This document shows, in pieces, positions 8,341 through 17,595 of a DNA stretch of 64,000 nucleotides. Made by a program: the position numbers and the translations under genes. Position 1 is the first letter of the stretch; each line of letters opens with the position of its first letter. The DNA comes from Azonexaceae bacterium (GTDB lineage: Bacteria > Pseudomonadota > Gammaproteobacteria > Burkholderiales > Rhodocyclaceae). Where the stretch lies: assembly GCA_013335535.1 (NCBI GenBank), contig JAAXVL010000001.1, forward strand, positions 327,764 through 391,763. The letters are read 5' to 3'. A model generated the notes under the pieces. It saw nothing but the letters and a program-made list of their open reading frames with translations, did no database searches and had not been told where the DNA came from.

Positions 8341-8674
8341 AATGTCGCTGGCCGAAGGGGTCATGCAACTGGTTGAAGACACGGCAAAACGTGAGAACGC
8401 CAGCCGGGTGAAACTCGTTGTACTGGAAATCGGCCGTATGTCGTCGGTCGAACCCGAGGCCCTGAAATTCTGTTTCGAGGCGGTGACCCATGGCAGCCTT
8501 GCGCAGGGCGCGGCGCTGGAGATTGTTATCGTGCCGGGCGCTGGCTGGTGCATGCTGTGTGCCGAAACGGTGCCGATGGAAGAACTCTACGGCGCCTGCC
8601 CGAAATGTGGCAGCCATCAGGTGCAGGCGACCGGCGGGACGGAAATGCGGGTCAAGGAAATAGAAATCGAATAA
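8333..8674 (+). CDS. hypA: Hydrogenase nickel-incorporation protein HypA
   Basis: HypA is the nickel and zinc metallochaperone that hands Ni to the large subunit, 113 aa. The mature start MHEMSLAEG (ATG 8333) carries the Ni-binding His2. The zinc site is formed by CMLC and CPKC (residues ~73-96). The track start one codon earlier (TTG) is less likely. It overlaps hoxV by 8 nt and is followed by hypB. Confidence 0.95.
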   Translation: MHEMSLAEGVMQLVEDTAKRENASRVKLVVLEIGRMSSVEPEALKFCFEAVTHGSLAQGAALEIVIVPGAGWCMLCAETVPMEELYGACPKCGSHQVQATGGTEMRVKEIEIE

Positions 8675-8687
8675 TCAGGAGACGGAT

Positions 8688-9761
8688 ATGTGTACGGTTT
8701 GCGGTTGTGGTGCAGGGGAAACGAAGATCGAAGGCGGGCACGCCAATGCCCATGAACACACCCACGTTCATGAGGATGGCACGGTGCATACCCACACGCA
8801 CGATCACGGGCATGACCACGATCACGCCCACAGCCACGCAGCCGCGCCGCTCGGCGCACATTCGCATAGCCATCAGCACGGCGACGGCAGCGAACACAGC
8901 CATGATCACGTCCATTCGGGCGAGCATGCCCACAGTCATGGTGACGAGCATCATCACCACGAACACGGCGTCGCCGGCGATCTCGATTACGGCACCGGCC
9001 CGGCCCGCGCCCACGTGCCGGGCATGTCGCAGGCGCGCATGGTGCAGATCGAGCAGGACATCCTGTCCAAGAACAACACCTACGCCGCGGCCAACCGGCA
9101 GAACTTCGATGATCATGGCATCTTCGCGCTCAACCTCGTATCCAGCCCCGGCTCGGGCAAGACGACGCTGCTCTGCAAGACCATCGAGATGCTCAAGGAC
9201 AAAGTCGCCATCAGCGTCGTCGAAGGCGACCAGCAGACCTCCAACGATGCCGAGCGCATCCGCGCCACTGGCGTGCCGGCCCTGCAGATCAACACCGGCA
9301 AGGGCTGTCACCTCGACGGTCACATGGTCGGCCAGGCCATGCAACGCCTGCAACCGGCCGACGAATCGCTGTTCCTGATCGAAAACGTCGGCAACCTCGT
9401 CTGCCCGGCCGCCTTCGATCTCGGCGAGCATCACAAGGTCGCCATCCTGTCGGTGACCGAAGGCGAGGACAAGCCGCTCAAGTACCCGGACTTGTTCGCC
9501 GCGGCCGACGTCATGCTGCTCAACAAGTGCGACCTGCTGCCCTACCTCGCGTTCGACGCCGATCTGGCCGAAGCCAACGCCCGCCGGGTCAATCCGCACC
9601 TGACCATCTTCCGCGTTTCGGCAAGCAGCGGCGACGGCCTGAGCGCCTGGCTGGACTGGATTCGCTCCGGCCTCGAAGCGCAGCGCGCCAAGCGTTCGGA
9701 TAGCGTCGATGCCCTGAAGCGTCGCGTCGCGGAGCTGGAACGCCAGCTGGCGGCCAGATAA
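8688..9761 (+). CDS. hypB: Nickel-binding GTPase HypB
   Basis: HypB is the SIMIBI GTPase that drives nickel insertion, 357 aa. It begins MCTVCGCG, the high-affinity CxxCGC nickel site. Residues ~20-100 form a long histidine-rich tract (about 30 His, many as HxHxH) that should store nickel. The G domain follows, with P-loop [10 protein letters not shown], the metal site GKGCHLDGH and the [10 protein letters not shown] base-recognition motif. The His tract is longer than in many HypBs and fits the nearby nickel permease and NikR. Confidence 0.96.
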   Translation: MCTVCGCGAGETKIEGGHANAHEHTHVHEDGTVHTHTHDHGHDHDHAHSHAAAPLGAHSHSHQHGDGSEHSHDHVHSGEHAHSHGDEHHHHEHGVAGDLDYGTGPARAHVPGMSQARMVQIEQDILSKNNTYAAANRQNFDDHGIFALNLVSSPGSGKTTLLCKTIEMLKDKVAISVVEGDQQTSNDAERIRATGVPALQINTGKGCHLDGHMVGQAMQRLQPADESLFLIENVGNLVCPAAFDLGEHHKVAILSVTEGEDKPLKYPDLFAAADVMLLNKCDLLPYLAFDADLAEANARRVNPHLTIFRVSASSGDGLSAWLDWIRSGLEAQRAKRSDSVDALKRRVAELERQLAAR

Positions 9762-9768
9762 ACCGCCG

Positions 9769-12054
9769 ATGACCGGCCGCCTGTTCCGCATCCGCGGTCT
9801 GGTACAGGGGGTCGGTTTCCGTCCGTATGTCTGGCGGCTGGCCACCGAACTTGGTCTGACCGGCTGGGTGCGCAACGATGGCGCCGGGGTGATTGCCACG
9901 GTCAACGGGAAAAACTGGCCAGAATTCAAATCCCGCCTGCCGCTCGAAGCACCGCGTCTGGCCCGCATTGACGCCATTGAGGACGAAGCCGCCGAGGTGT
10001 CTGGCGAAGGCTTCGTGATCCTCGACAGTGAATCGGGTGAAATCAAAACCGCCATCGGCCCCGACGCCGCCATCTGTCCCGACTGCATTGCCGACATCTG
10101 CGACCCGGCCAGTCGCCGCTGGCGCTACGCCTTTACCACCTGTACGCACTGCGGGCCGCGCTACACCGTCAGCCGCCGGATTCCCTACGACCGGGCGGCG
10201 ACCAGCCTCGCCGCCTTCCCGCTCTGCCCGCCGTGCGATGCCGAATACCGCGCCCCGGCCGACCGCCGCTTCCACGCCGAAACCACCTGTTGCCCGGCTT
10301 GCGGTCCGCAACTGCGCCTGCTCGACGGCGCCGGTCAGCCGCTGGCCGGTGATCCGATCAGCGAAACCCTGCGCCTGCTGCGTGACGGCAAAATCGTCGC
10401 CATCAAGGGCCTCGGCGGCTTCCATCTCGCCTGCGACGCACGTAACGCGGCCACCGTCGCCGAACTGCGCGAACGCAAGCAGCGCGAGGCCAAGCCTTTC
10501 GCCGTCATGGGCCTGAATGCTGCCTCGCTGGCCGGCCATGCGCAGATTGGCGCCGCTGAGTCCGCGTTGCTGCACAGCGTCGCCGCGCCGGTCGTGCTCT
10601 GCCCCAAGGAGGCCGCCGGCCTGAAAGGTATCGCCCCCGGCCTTGCCTGGCTCGGTGCCATGCTGCCGGCGACGCCGCTCCACCTGCTGCTCTGGCACGA
10701 AGCCGCGGGCCGTCCGAGCGGTACCGACTGGCTGGCCGAGCCGAGTGACCTGCTGCTGGTCATGACCAGCGCCAACCCGCACGGCGAGCCGCTGGTCATT
10801 GCCAACGACGAAGCGTGCGAACGCCTGTCGGGCATCGCCGACGCCTATTTGCTGCATGACCGCGACATCGTCATCCGCTGTGACGATTCGGTCGTCCGCG
10901 CCGGCCCGGCCTTCATCCGGCGCGCCCGTGGCTACGTGCCGGTACCCGTTCCGCTGGCTGACGATGGCCTGACGACGCTGGCGCTGGGCGGCTACCTGAA
11001 GAACACGATCTGCCTCATGAAGGGCCGCGAAGCCTTCCTGTCGCAGCATATTGGCGGGCTCGACAACGCTGCGGCCATCGGCTTTCTCGAAGAAACGGTC
11101 GAGCACCTGCTGGCCATCCTCGATGTCCGGCCTGAGTGCATCGCCCACGACCTCCACCCCGATTTTCCGTCCACGCATCTCGCCGTTCGTCTGGCCGAAA
11201 AGCTTGGCATTCCCGCCATCGCCGTCGGCCATCACCACGCCCACATCGCTGCAATCTGCGCCGAACAGGGCGTCAACGAGCCGATCATCGGCCTGGCCCT
11301 CGATGGCGTCGGCCTTGGCCCGGATGGTGGCGCCTGGGGCGGGGAGTTGCTGCGTCTCGATGGCGCAAACTGCGAGCGCCTCGGCCACCTGAGCCCGCTG
11401 GCCATGCCGGGTGGCGACCGCGCGGCGAAAGAGCCGTGGCGCATGGCGGTTGCTGCTTTGCACGGCGCCGGCTTGGGCTACCGCGTCGGCGGCTGGATCA
11501 AGCAGTACTACCCGACACGCGACCCCGGCCCCCTGCTCACCATGCTCGCCCGCAATCTGCGCTGCCCGCCGACGACCAGCCTCGGCCGCTGGTTCGACGC
11601 TGCGGCCGGCCTGCTCGGCCTGCGCGACCTCATGGATTTCGAGGGGCAGGCGGCGATGGAACTGGAAGGATTGGCCGCCCAATACGGCCCGGTCGAGCCC
11701 CTGCCCGGCGGCTACGCCTTGCGCGAAGACGGCGCGGTCCTCGATTTTTCACCGATGCTGGCGACCCTGATGGGCTGCAAGGACGACGCCGCTCACGGTG
11801 CCGCGCTCTTTCACGCCACCGTCGCGGCCGGCTTGGCCGACTGGGCCATTGCCACGGTCAACCGGAAAAAAGGGCCAAAATTGAAAGGTGAAAAAATCGC
11901 CATTGGCGGCGGTTGTGCGATGAACGCCGTCCTGATGAGTGCACTGCGCCGTTGTTGCAATGCCGCCGGCCTCGAACTGCTCGAAGCCCGACAAGTGCCG
12001 CCCAACGACGGCGGCCTGTCACTCGGCCAGGCCTGGGTGGCCCGGCGGATGTAA
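9769..12054 (+). CDS. hypF: Carbamoyltransferase HypF
   Basis: HypF makes the thiocarbamate on HypE from carbamoyl phosphate, the source of the cyanide ligands; 761 aa, full length. The order is an acylphosphatase domain (VQGVGFRPYVW, ~10-90), zinc fingers (CPDC, CTHC, CPPC and CPAC, ~105-185), a YrdC-like domain (~195-380) and the Kae1-like carbamoyltransferase domain with HHHAH (~485) and AIGGGCAMN near the end. Two copies of the GTCAACCGG element lie within it, coding IATVNGKNWPEFK and IATVNRKKGPKLK. The next gene downstream is hybO, not hypC. Confidence 0.95.
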   Translation: MTGRLFRIRGLVQGVGFRPYVWRLATELGLTGWVRNDGAGVIATVNGKNWPEFKSRLPLEAPRLARIDAIEDEAAEVSGEGFVILDSESGEIKTAIGPDAAICPDCIADICDPASRRWRYAFTTCTHCGPRYTVSRRIPYDRAATSLAAFPLCPPCDAEYRAPADRRFHAETTCCPACGPQLRLLDGAGQPLAGDPISETLRLLRDGKIVAIKGLGGFHLACDARNAATVAELRERKQREAKPFAVMGLNAASLAGHAQIGAAESALLHSVAAPVVLCPKEAAGLKGIAPGLAWLGAMLPATPLHLLLWHEAAGRPSGTDWLAEPSDLLLVMTSANPHGEPLVIANDEACERLSGIADAYLLHDRDIVIRCDDSVVRAGPAFIRRARGYVPVPVPLADDGLTTLALGGYLKNTICLMKGREAFLSQHIGGLDNAAAIGFLEETVEHLLAILDVRPECIAHDLHPDFPSTHLAVRLAEKLGIPAIAVGHHHAHIAAICAEQGVNEPIIGLALDGVGLGPDGGAWGGELLRLDGANCERLGHLSPLAMPGGDRAAKEPWRMAVAALHGAGLGYRVGGWIKQYYPTRDPGPLLTMLARNLRCPPTTSLGRWFDAAAGLLGLRDLMDFEGQAAMELEGLAAQYGPVEPLPGGYALREDGAVLDFSPMLATLMGCKDDAAHGAALFHATVAAGLADWAIATVNRKKGPKLKGEKIAIGGGCAMNAVLMSALRRCCNAAGLELLEARQVPPNDGGLSLGQAWVARRM
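9892..9931 (+). repeat. Dispersed GTCAACCGG element, copy 3 (inside hypF)
   Basis: The core CCACGGTCAACGGGAAAAA (one mismatch) is preceded by ATTG and followed by CTGGCCAGAATTCAAAT, close to the consensus tail. It is read in frame as IATVNGKNWPEFKS, in the acylphosphatase domain of HypF. Confidence 0.85.
11848..11886 (+). repeat. Dispersed GTCAACCGG element, copy 4 (inside hypF)
   Basis: This is a full-length match: ATTG, the perfect 19-bp core, then AGGGCCAAAATTGAAA. It is read in frame as IATVNRKKGPKLK just before the conserved IAIGGGC motif of HypF. It is the second copy in the same gene. Confidence 0.9.
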
Positions 12055-12267
12055 ATATTCGGGTAGAGGCCAGCCGCCAGGGCTGTTCCATCCCGTCGCC
12101 GAACTTGCCACGGTCAACCGGAATATCGGCCCGAAATCGAAATGCCCAAGGCGTTCCGCTCTGTCCCAAATATCTACTCCCCAAGTCTGACAAGCGTCTG
12201 ATCACCTGAGCGCTCGAAGTGGAAAGGTGGCGCCCCGTTTTTTGCGGGTCGATTTTTACAAGCAATT
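12055..12267. other. Non-coding region between hypF and the hyb promoter
   Basis: The gap between hypF and hybO is 341 bp in all. This left part holds one copy of the dispersed element and no ORF with coding character. I see no convincing terminator after hypF, so some read-through into hyb is possible. Confidence 0.6.
12105..12143 (+). repeat. Dispersed GTCAACCGG element, copy 5 (intergenic)
   Basis: TTGCCACGGTCAACCGGAA is followed by a diverged tail, TATCGGCCCGAAATCGAAAT. It lies about 50 bp downstream of the hypF stop and well upstream of the hyb promoter. Confidence 0.8.
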
Positions 12268-12289
12268 GAAAACAATGAATATTGTTTTC
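12268..12289. promoter_or_regulatory. 22-bp inverted repeat abutting the hyb -24 box
   Basis: GAAAACAAT-GAAT-ATTGTTTTC is a perfect dyad with 9-bp arms ending exactly where the TGG of the -24 element begins. A protein bound here would contact or exclude the sigma-54 polymerase, so it could be an operator. The binding protein is unknown. Confidence 0.5.
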
Positions 12290-12305
12290 TGGTCCGCTTG
12301 TTGCT
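12290..12305 (+). promoter_or_regulatory. sigma-54-like promoter of the hyb operon
   Basis: TGGTCC-GCTTG-TTGCT keeps the GG and GC dinucleotides 12 bp apart and is otherwise close to TGGCAC-N5-TTGC. Initiation would be near 12316, giving an ~80-nt leader before hybO. Confidence 0.6.
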
Positions 12306-12395
12306 GATAGAGCAGCCAATAAAATGAATGCCTGATCCCCAGCAGAGAGGCGTGTCGGTCAGCGACCGATGTGAAAGCAAAAAAAGGGGAGATCC

Positions 12396-13568
12396 ATGGC
12401 CAACCAAAATTTGATTTCGCTGGAACAGGACGATCGCATCGAAGCTGCGGCTGCGCGTTTGTCGATGGACCGGCGGGAGTTCCTGCAGTTCTGCGCCGCA
12501 CTGGCGACCACGTTGGGCTTGCCGCAAGGGGCGGATGCTGCGGTGGCCGAGGCGGTAGCGACCAAGAAGCGGCCGAGCGTGATCTGGCTGCATTTCCAGG
12601 AATGCACCGGGTGTACCGAGTCCATCCTGCGCGCCGAGCATCCGACGCTGGAAAAGCTGATCCTCGATGTCATCTCGCTCGATTACCACGAGACGCTGTT
12701 CGCGGCGGCAGGCCACCAGGTCGAAGCGGCCCGCAAGACGGCGATGACCGAGAACAAGGGCAAGTACATCCTGGTCGTCGAAGGCGCCATTCCGACGCGC
12801 GACAACGGTATCTACTGCAAGATCGGCGGCAAGACGGCAATCGAACTGGTCAAGGAATGCGCGGCCGACGCGGCGGCGGTGATCGCTATCGGCTCCTGCG
12901 CCTCGTGGGGCGGCATGCCGTCGACCGATCCCAACCCGACCGGCGCCAAGGGCGTCGACAAGGTGCTCGGCAAGCCGGTGGTGACCATTCCCGGCTGCCC
13001 GCCCAATCCGTACAACTTCCTGTCGACGGTCGTCCATTTCCTGACCTTCGGCGCTCTTCCGGCAGTTGATCATCTGGGCCGGCCCAAATTCGCTTACTCC
13101 CGCCTGATCCACGAAAACTGCGAGCGCCGCGCCCACTTCGACGCCGGCCGTTTCGCCATGGAATTCGGCGATGACGGCCACCGCAAGGGCCACTGCCTTT
13201 ACAAGCTGGGCTGCAAGGGGCCGGAAACCTACGCCAACTGCTCGGTCATCATGTTCGGCGATGCCGGCGCCGGCACCTGGCCGGTTGCCTGCGGCCACCC
13301 GTGCATCGGCTGTACCGAGCAGGGCGTCGGCTTCACCAAGCCGATCCATACCGTGGCCAAGCTCAAGAACATCGAACCCTCCGCCTTCCTGCCGCGCATC
13401 GTCGAGGAAAAGGGCGTCGGCGCGACGCTCGGTTCAGCCGCCGTGCTGGCCGCCGTGGCCGGGGCTGCGGCCGGGGCCGGGGCGATGGTCGCCAAAAATC
13501 TCGGCCTGTCACACAAGGCAGAGCAGATGGAAGAAGCCAAGAAGTCCGGCGAAAAAACGGAGGTCTGA
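12396..13568 (+). CDS. hybO: Hyb-type [NiFe]-hydrogenase small subunit
   Basis: This is the Fe-S subunit of a second periplasmic hydrogenase (group 1c-like), 390 aa. The Tat signal has an extended n-region and DRREFL with Arg26-Arg27. The proximal-cluster motif is ECTGCTE (Cys70, Cys73), and IGSCASWGG follows later; Gly therefore stands at both positions where HoxK has the extra cysteines, so this enzyme has the ordinary, O2-sensitive 4Fe-4S cluster. A Gly/Ala-rich hydrophobic helix near residues 345-368 is the probable anchor. An AGGGGAG site precedes ATG 12396. Unlike hoxK it is followed by hybA and hybB before its large subunit. Confidence 0.93.
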   Translation: MANQNLISLEQDDRIEAAAARLSMDRREFLQFCAALATTLGLPQGADAAVAEAVATKKRPSVIWLHFQECTGCTESILRAEHPTLEKLILDVISLDYHETLFAAAGHQVEAARKTAMTENKGKYILVVEGAIPTRDNGIYCKIGGKTAIELVKECAADAAAVIAIGSCASWGGMPSTDPNPTGAKGVDKVLGKPVVTIPGCPPNPYNFLSTVVHFLTFGALPAVDHLGRPKFAYSRLIHENCERRAHFDAGRFAMEFGDDGHRKGHCLYKLGCKGPETYANCSVIMFGDAGAGTWPVACGHPCIGCTEQGVGFTKPIHTVAKLKNIEPSAFLPRIVEEKGVGATLGSAAVLAAVAGAAAGAGAMVAKNLGLSHKAEQMEEAKKSGEKTEV

Positions 13569-13569
13569 C

Positions 13570-14637
13570 ATGACATCCCGACGCAATTTCCTGCGTGGCT
13601 GCCTGGCCGGCGGCGCAGCGGCGGCAAGCGCCGTGCTGCCCGAGCCAGCCTGTGCCCGCGACACCCTGCAACGCCCGCCGGAAGCGCTCGGCCTGCTCTA
13701 CGACGCCACGCTCTGCGTCGGCTGCCAGGCCTGCGTCGCGGCGTGCAAGCAGGCCAACGAGAACCCGGCCGAATTCACGGCCATGGACAAGCTGTGGGAC
13801 ACGCCGCTCGACACCAGCGGCCACACCTTCAACCTGATCAAGATGTACCGCAACGGCACGATGGAAACGAAGGACAGCGAGCTGAACGGCTTCTCCTTCA
13901 TGAAGACCTCGTGCATGCACTGCGCCGACCCGTCCTGCGTCTCGGCCTGCCCGGTGTCGGCGATGACCAAGGACCCGGTGACCGGCGTCGTCGGCTACGA
14001 CCCGGATGCCTGCATCGGCTGTCGCTATTGCGTCGCCGCCTGCCCGTTCGGCATCCCGAAGTACCAGTACGATTCACCGACCGGCAAGATCGGCAAGTGC
14101 GAGCTGTGCCGGCACCGCCACAAGGACGGCCATTACTCTGCCTGCGCCGAGGTCTGCCCGACCGGTGCCACGCTGTTCGGCCGCACCGAGGAGCTGCTGG
14201 CCGAAGCCAAGCGCCGGCTGGCGCTGAAGCCGGGCGAATGGACGACGATTCCCCGCGGTCGACTGCGCCATGGCGAGGAAAAGGTGCTGGCCGGCGGCGA
14301 CGATGGCAAGGGCCAGAAGCATCGCCATGGCTGGCGTGACGAACCGGACCAGAGCTACCAGGCCCAGGTCGGCAACTACCTGCAACACGTCTATGGCGAG
14401 ACCGAATACGGCGGCACCCAGGTGCTCAAGTTGTCTGCGGTCAATTTCCAGAAGGCCGGCCTGCCCGATCTGCCCCCGAAATCCTCGGCCGCCACCTCGG
14501 AAACCATCCAGCACACGCTGTACGGCGGCCTGATCATGCCGCTCGCCGTGCTCGCCGGCCTGACCTGGGTCGCCAAGCGCAACGTCGTTGCGAAAGACGA
14601 TGAAGCGAGCAAAAACCCGAAGGGAGGGCAATCATGA
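13570..14637 (+). CDS. hybA: HybA-like 4Fe-4S ferredoxin subunit
   Basis: This periplasmic iron-sulfur protein relays electrons between HybO and the membrane subunit HybB. I start it at ATG 13570, giving 355 aa; the track ORF begins 399 nt too early, inside hybO. The N-terminus has a Tat motif (SRRNFLRG) and a signal ending near ACA. Four cysteine clusters for four cubanes are visible: CVGCQACVAAC, CMHCADPSCVSAC, CIGCRYCVAAC and CELC...CAEVC. A C-terminal membrane helix (LIMPLAVLAGLTWVA) anchors it. It overlaps hybB by 4 nt. Confidence 0.93.
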   Translation: MTSRRNFLRGCLAGGAAAASAVLPEPACARDTLQRPPEALGLLYDATLCVGCQACVAACKQANENPAEFTAMDKLWDTPLDTSGHTFNLIKMYRNGTMETKDSELNGFSFMKTSCMHCADPSCVSACPVSAMTKDPVTGVVGYDPDACIGCRYCVAACPFGIPKYQYDSPTGKIGKCELCRHRHKDGHYSACAEVCPTGATLFGRTEELLAEAKRRLALKPGEWTTIPRGRLRHGEEKVLAGGDDGKGQKHRHGWRDEPDQSYQAQVGNYLQHVYGETEYGGTQVLKLSAVNFQKAGLPDLPPKSSAATSETIQHTLYGGLIMPLAVLAGLTWVAKRNVVAKDDEASKNPKGGQS

Positions 14638-15794
14638 GCGCCCATCATCCCGCCGCCCCGGTTGGCGGCAAGCTGTTCAACACCGCGACGCTGGTTTGTG
14701 GCGCGCTGATCGTGGCGATGATCGCCGTACTCTTCGTCCGCTTCATTTTCGGACTGGGGGCGGTGACCAACCTCAACGACGGCTACCCATGGGGCATCTG
14801 GGTCATCTTCGACGTGATCATCGGCTCGGCCTTCGCCTGCGGCGGCTTCTCGGTGGCCATGCTGGTCTACATCTTCAACCGCGGCCACTACCACCCGCTG
14901 GTCCGCCCGGCCTTGCTGGCCAGCCTGTTCGGCTACACGCTGGCCGGGGTGGGCGTGCTGTTCGACCTCGGTCGCTGGTGGAATTTCTGGCACATCCTGT
15001 GGCCGGGTTACGCCAACCCCAATTCGGTGATGTTTGAGGTGGCGGTGTGTATTTCGGCCTACATCACGGTGATGTGGATCGAGTTCTCGCCGGTCTTCAT
15101 GGAGCAATGGGGGCTGAAGGTCCAGAAGCAGAAGCTGGAAAAGGTGCTGTTCTTCTTCATCGCGCTGGGCACCCTGCTACCGATGATGCACCAGTCCTCG
15201 CTGGGCACCATGCTGGTGGTCATGGGGCCGCAGGTCAATCCGCTCTGGCAGACCCCCATCGTGCCGCTGCTCTACCTGCTGTCGGCGATCACCATCGGCT
15301 ACGGCATTGTGCTTTTCGAGTCCTGCGTCGCCGCTTCGGCTTTCCGGCGCGAGATCGAGATGCATTTGCTGCAGCCGATGGCCAAGATCATGCTCGGTGT
15401 GCTGGCCGCCTACCTGGCTGTGCGTTTCGCTGATCTGGTCGTGCGCGGTGCGCTCGGCCATGCCCTGGTGCCCAGCCTCGAAGCTTTCTTCTTCTGGCTC
15501 GAAACTGCCTGCTTCATCGCCCCGTTCGCCATCGTCGGCACGCCGGCGGCCCGGCGCAATCCGGCCCGCCTGTTCGTAGCCGGCGTCTCGATCATGCTCG
15601 GCGGCGTCCTGCTTCGTATCAACGGTTTCCTGATCGGCTACGACACCGGGCTGGGCGTCGATCACGGCTGGAACTACTTCCCGAGCATCGCGGAAATGGT
15701 GGTCACCATCGGCATGTTCGCGCTCGAAGTACTCGGCTACATCATCATCACCCGCCGCTTCCCCGTGCTGCCGCACGAAGCTGCCACCCACTGA
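14634..15794 (+). CDS. hybB: HybB/NrfD-like integral membrane subunit
   Basis: This is a polytopic quinone-interacting membrane protein of the NrfD/HybB family, 386 aa, with nine to ten hydrophobic segments. It has no heme. It exchanges electrons with the quinone pool on behalf of HybA/HybO, and in E. coli hydrogenase-2 this step is reversible and linked to the proton-motive force. The GYPWGIWVIFDVIIGSAFACGG opening region is typical. The gene overlaps hybA by 4 nt and precedes hybC by 21 nt. Confidence 0.93.
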   Translation: MSAHHPAAPVGGKLFNTATLVCGALIVAMIAVLFVRFIFGLGAVTNLNDGYPWGIWVIFDVIIGSAFACGGFSVAMLVYIFNRGHYHPLVRPALLASLFGYTLAGVGVLFDLGRWWNFWHILWPGYANPNSVMFEVAVCISAYITVMWIEFSPVFMEQWGLKVQKQKLEKVLFFFIALGTLLPMMHQSSLGTMLVVMGPQVNPLWQTPIVPLLYLLSAITIGYGIVLFESCVAASAFRREIEMHLLQPMAKIMLGVLAAYLAVRFADLVVRGALGHALVPSLEAFFFWLETACFIAPFAIVGTPAARRNPARLFVAGVSIMLGGVLLRINGFLIGYDTGLGVDHGWNYFPSIAEMVVTIGMFALEVLGYIIITRRFPVLPHEAATH

Positions 15795-15815
15795 ATTCAG
15801 GGATAGGAGAACAAC

Positions 15816-17528
15816 ATGAACAAACGTGTCACCATCGACCCGGTCACCCGTATCGAAGGCCACCTCCGTGTCGACGTCGAAGTGGATGGCGGCCGCGTCA
15901 AGAAGGCCTGGGCTTCGGGCCAGATGTGGCGGGGCGTCGAGAACATCCTGATCGGTCGCGATCCGCGCGATGCCTGGGCGATCACCCAGCGCATCTGCGG
16001 CGTGTGCACGACGGTGCATGCCATGGCCTCGGTGCGTGCCGTCGAAAATGCGCTGCAGCTGGAAATCCCGGTCAACGCGCAGTACATCCGCAACATGATC
16101 ATGCTGGCCCACGCCGTGCATGACCATATCGTCCATTTCTACCACCTGTCGGCGCTCGACTGGGTCGATGTGGTCAGCGCCTTGAAGGCCGATCCGGCCA
16201 AGACGGCCAGCCTGGCCGAAAGCCTGTCCAACTGGAGCGGCAACAGCAAGGCCGAATTCACCAAGGTGCAGGAACGTCTGAAAGGCTTTGTCGGTACCGG
16301 GCAGCTCGGCATCTTTACCAACGGTTACTGGGGCCACCCGGCCATGAAGCTGACGCCGGAAGTGAACCTGCTCGCTGTCAGTCACTACCTGCAGGCGCTG
16401 GAAGTGCAGCGCTATGCCAGCAAGATCGTCGCCGTGCTCGGCTCGAAATCGCCGCATATCCAGAACGTTGCCGTTGGCGGCGTAGCCAATCCGCTGTCGG
16501 TCGATTCGCAATCAGTGCTGACGGTCGAGCGCCTGCTGGCGATCAAGGAGTGGATGCTCAAGCTCGAAGATTTCGTCAAGAACGTCTATCTGATCGACGT
16601 TGGCGCCATCGGCGGTTTCTATGCCGACTGGACCAAGTACGGCAAGGGCATCACCGACTACCTGTGCGTGCCGGACATTCCGCTCGACGGCAAGGGTACC
16701 CGGTTCGCGCTGCCCGGCGGCTACATCGAGGGCGGCAAGCTCGAGAGCTACAAGGCGATCACCAGCTTCAACGACCAGTACTTCACCGATGGTGTGTCGG
16801 AGGCGATCAAGCATTCGTGGTACGACTACAGCGCTGGCGATGACAAGTCGCTGCACCCGTACAAGGGCGAAACGACGCCGAACTACACCGACTTCCAGGA
16901 TGACGGCAAATACAGCTGGCTAAAGTCGCCGACTTTCTATGGCAAGCCGATGCAGGTCGGCCCGCTGCCGCGCGTCATGAACATGCTGGCCGCCGGCCAC
17001 GAACCGACCAAAAAGTACGCCACGGCAGCGCTCGATCTGGTGTCCAAGGTGGCCGGCGCCAAGGTCGGTGTCGATGCCCTGCATTCGACCATTGGCCGCC
17101 ACGCGGCGCGGGCCGTCGGCTGCGCGGTGCAGGTCGATGAACTGATCAACCAGTGGGACCTGCTGCTCGCCAACATGGCCAAGGGCGACCTCAAGACCTT
17201 CAACCGGCCGGTCTTCCCGAAGGGCGAGCAGATGGGCGTCGGTTTCCACGAGGCGCCGCGCGGCGTGCTGTCGCACTGGGTGGTCATCGACTCCGGCAAG
17301 ATCAAGAACTACCAGTGTGTCGTGCCGACCACATGGAATGCCGCGCCGCGCAACGAAAAAGAGCAGCCCGGCGCTTACGAGGCCTGCCTGATCGACAACC
17401 CGGTGGCCGATCCCGAGAAGCCGCTGGAAGTGCTGCGCACCGTGCATTCCTTCGACCCCTGTCTGGCTTGCGCCGTGCATGTGGTTGATCAGGAGAACAA
17501 CCCGGTGGTGACGGTGAAGGCGGTTTGA
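15816..17528 (+). CDS. hybC: Hyb-type [NiFe]-hydrogenase large subunit
   Basis: This is the catalytic subunit of the second hydrogenase, 570 aa. The nickel ligands are in RICGVCTTVH (N-terminal) and DPCLACAVH (Cys549, Cys552). A 15-residue extension (VVDQENNPVVTVKAV) follows and should be removed by the HybD protease encoded next. A GGATAGGAG site precedes the ATG. The sequence is clearly paralogous to HoxG but aligns with the Hyb rather than the Hya/Hox branch. A strong hairpin follows the stop codon. Confidence 0.95.
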   Translation: MNKRVTIDPVTRIEGHLRVDVEVDGGRVKKAWASGQMWRGVENILIGRDPRDAWAITQRICGVCTTVHAMASVRAVENALQLEIPVNAQYIRNMIMLAHAVHDHIVHFYHLSALDWVDVVSALKADPAKTASLAESLSNWSGNSKAEFTKVQERLKGFVGTGQLGIFTNGYWGHPAMKLTPEVNLLAVSHYLQALEVQRYASKIVAVLGSKSPHIQNVAVGGVANPLSVDSQSVLTVERLLAIKEWMLKLEDFVKNVYLIDVGAIGGFYADWTKYGKGITDYLCVPDIPLDGKGTRFALPGGYIEGGKLESYKAITSFNDQYFTDGVSEAIKHSWYDYSAGDDKSLHPYKGETTPNYTDFQDDGKYSWLKSPTFYGKPMQVGPLPRVMNMLAAGHEPTKKYATAALDLVSKVAGAKVGVDALHSTIGRHAARAVGCAVQVDELINQWDLLLANMAKGDLKTFNRPVFPKGEQMGVGFHEAPRGVLSHWVVIDSGKIKNYQCVVPTTWNAAPRNEKEQPGAYEACLIDNPVADPEKPLEVLRTVHSFDPCLACAVHVVDQENNPVVTVKAV

Positions 17529-17552
17529 TCGATAGCAAGTTGTTTTATCAAC

Positions 17553-17581
17553 GGGGGCGCGACAATGTTCGCGCCCCTTTT
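17553..17581 (+). terminator. Terminator-like hairpin between hybC and hybD
   Basis: GGGGCGCGA-CAATGT-TCGCGCCCC followed by TTTT forms a stable 9-bp GC-rich stem 15 nt before hybD. It sits at the same position in its operon, between structural genes and protease, as the hairpin between hoxZ and hoxM. Confidence 0.8.
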
Positions 17582-17595
17582 CATCGGATAAGAGC

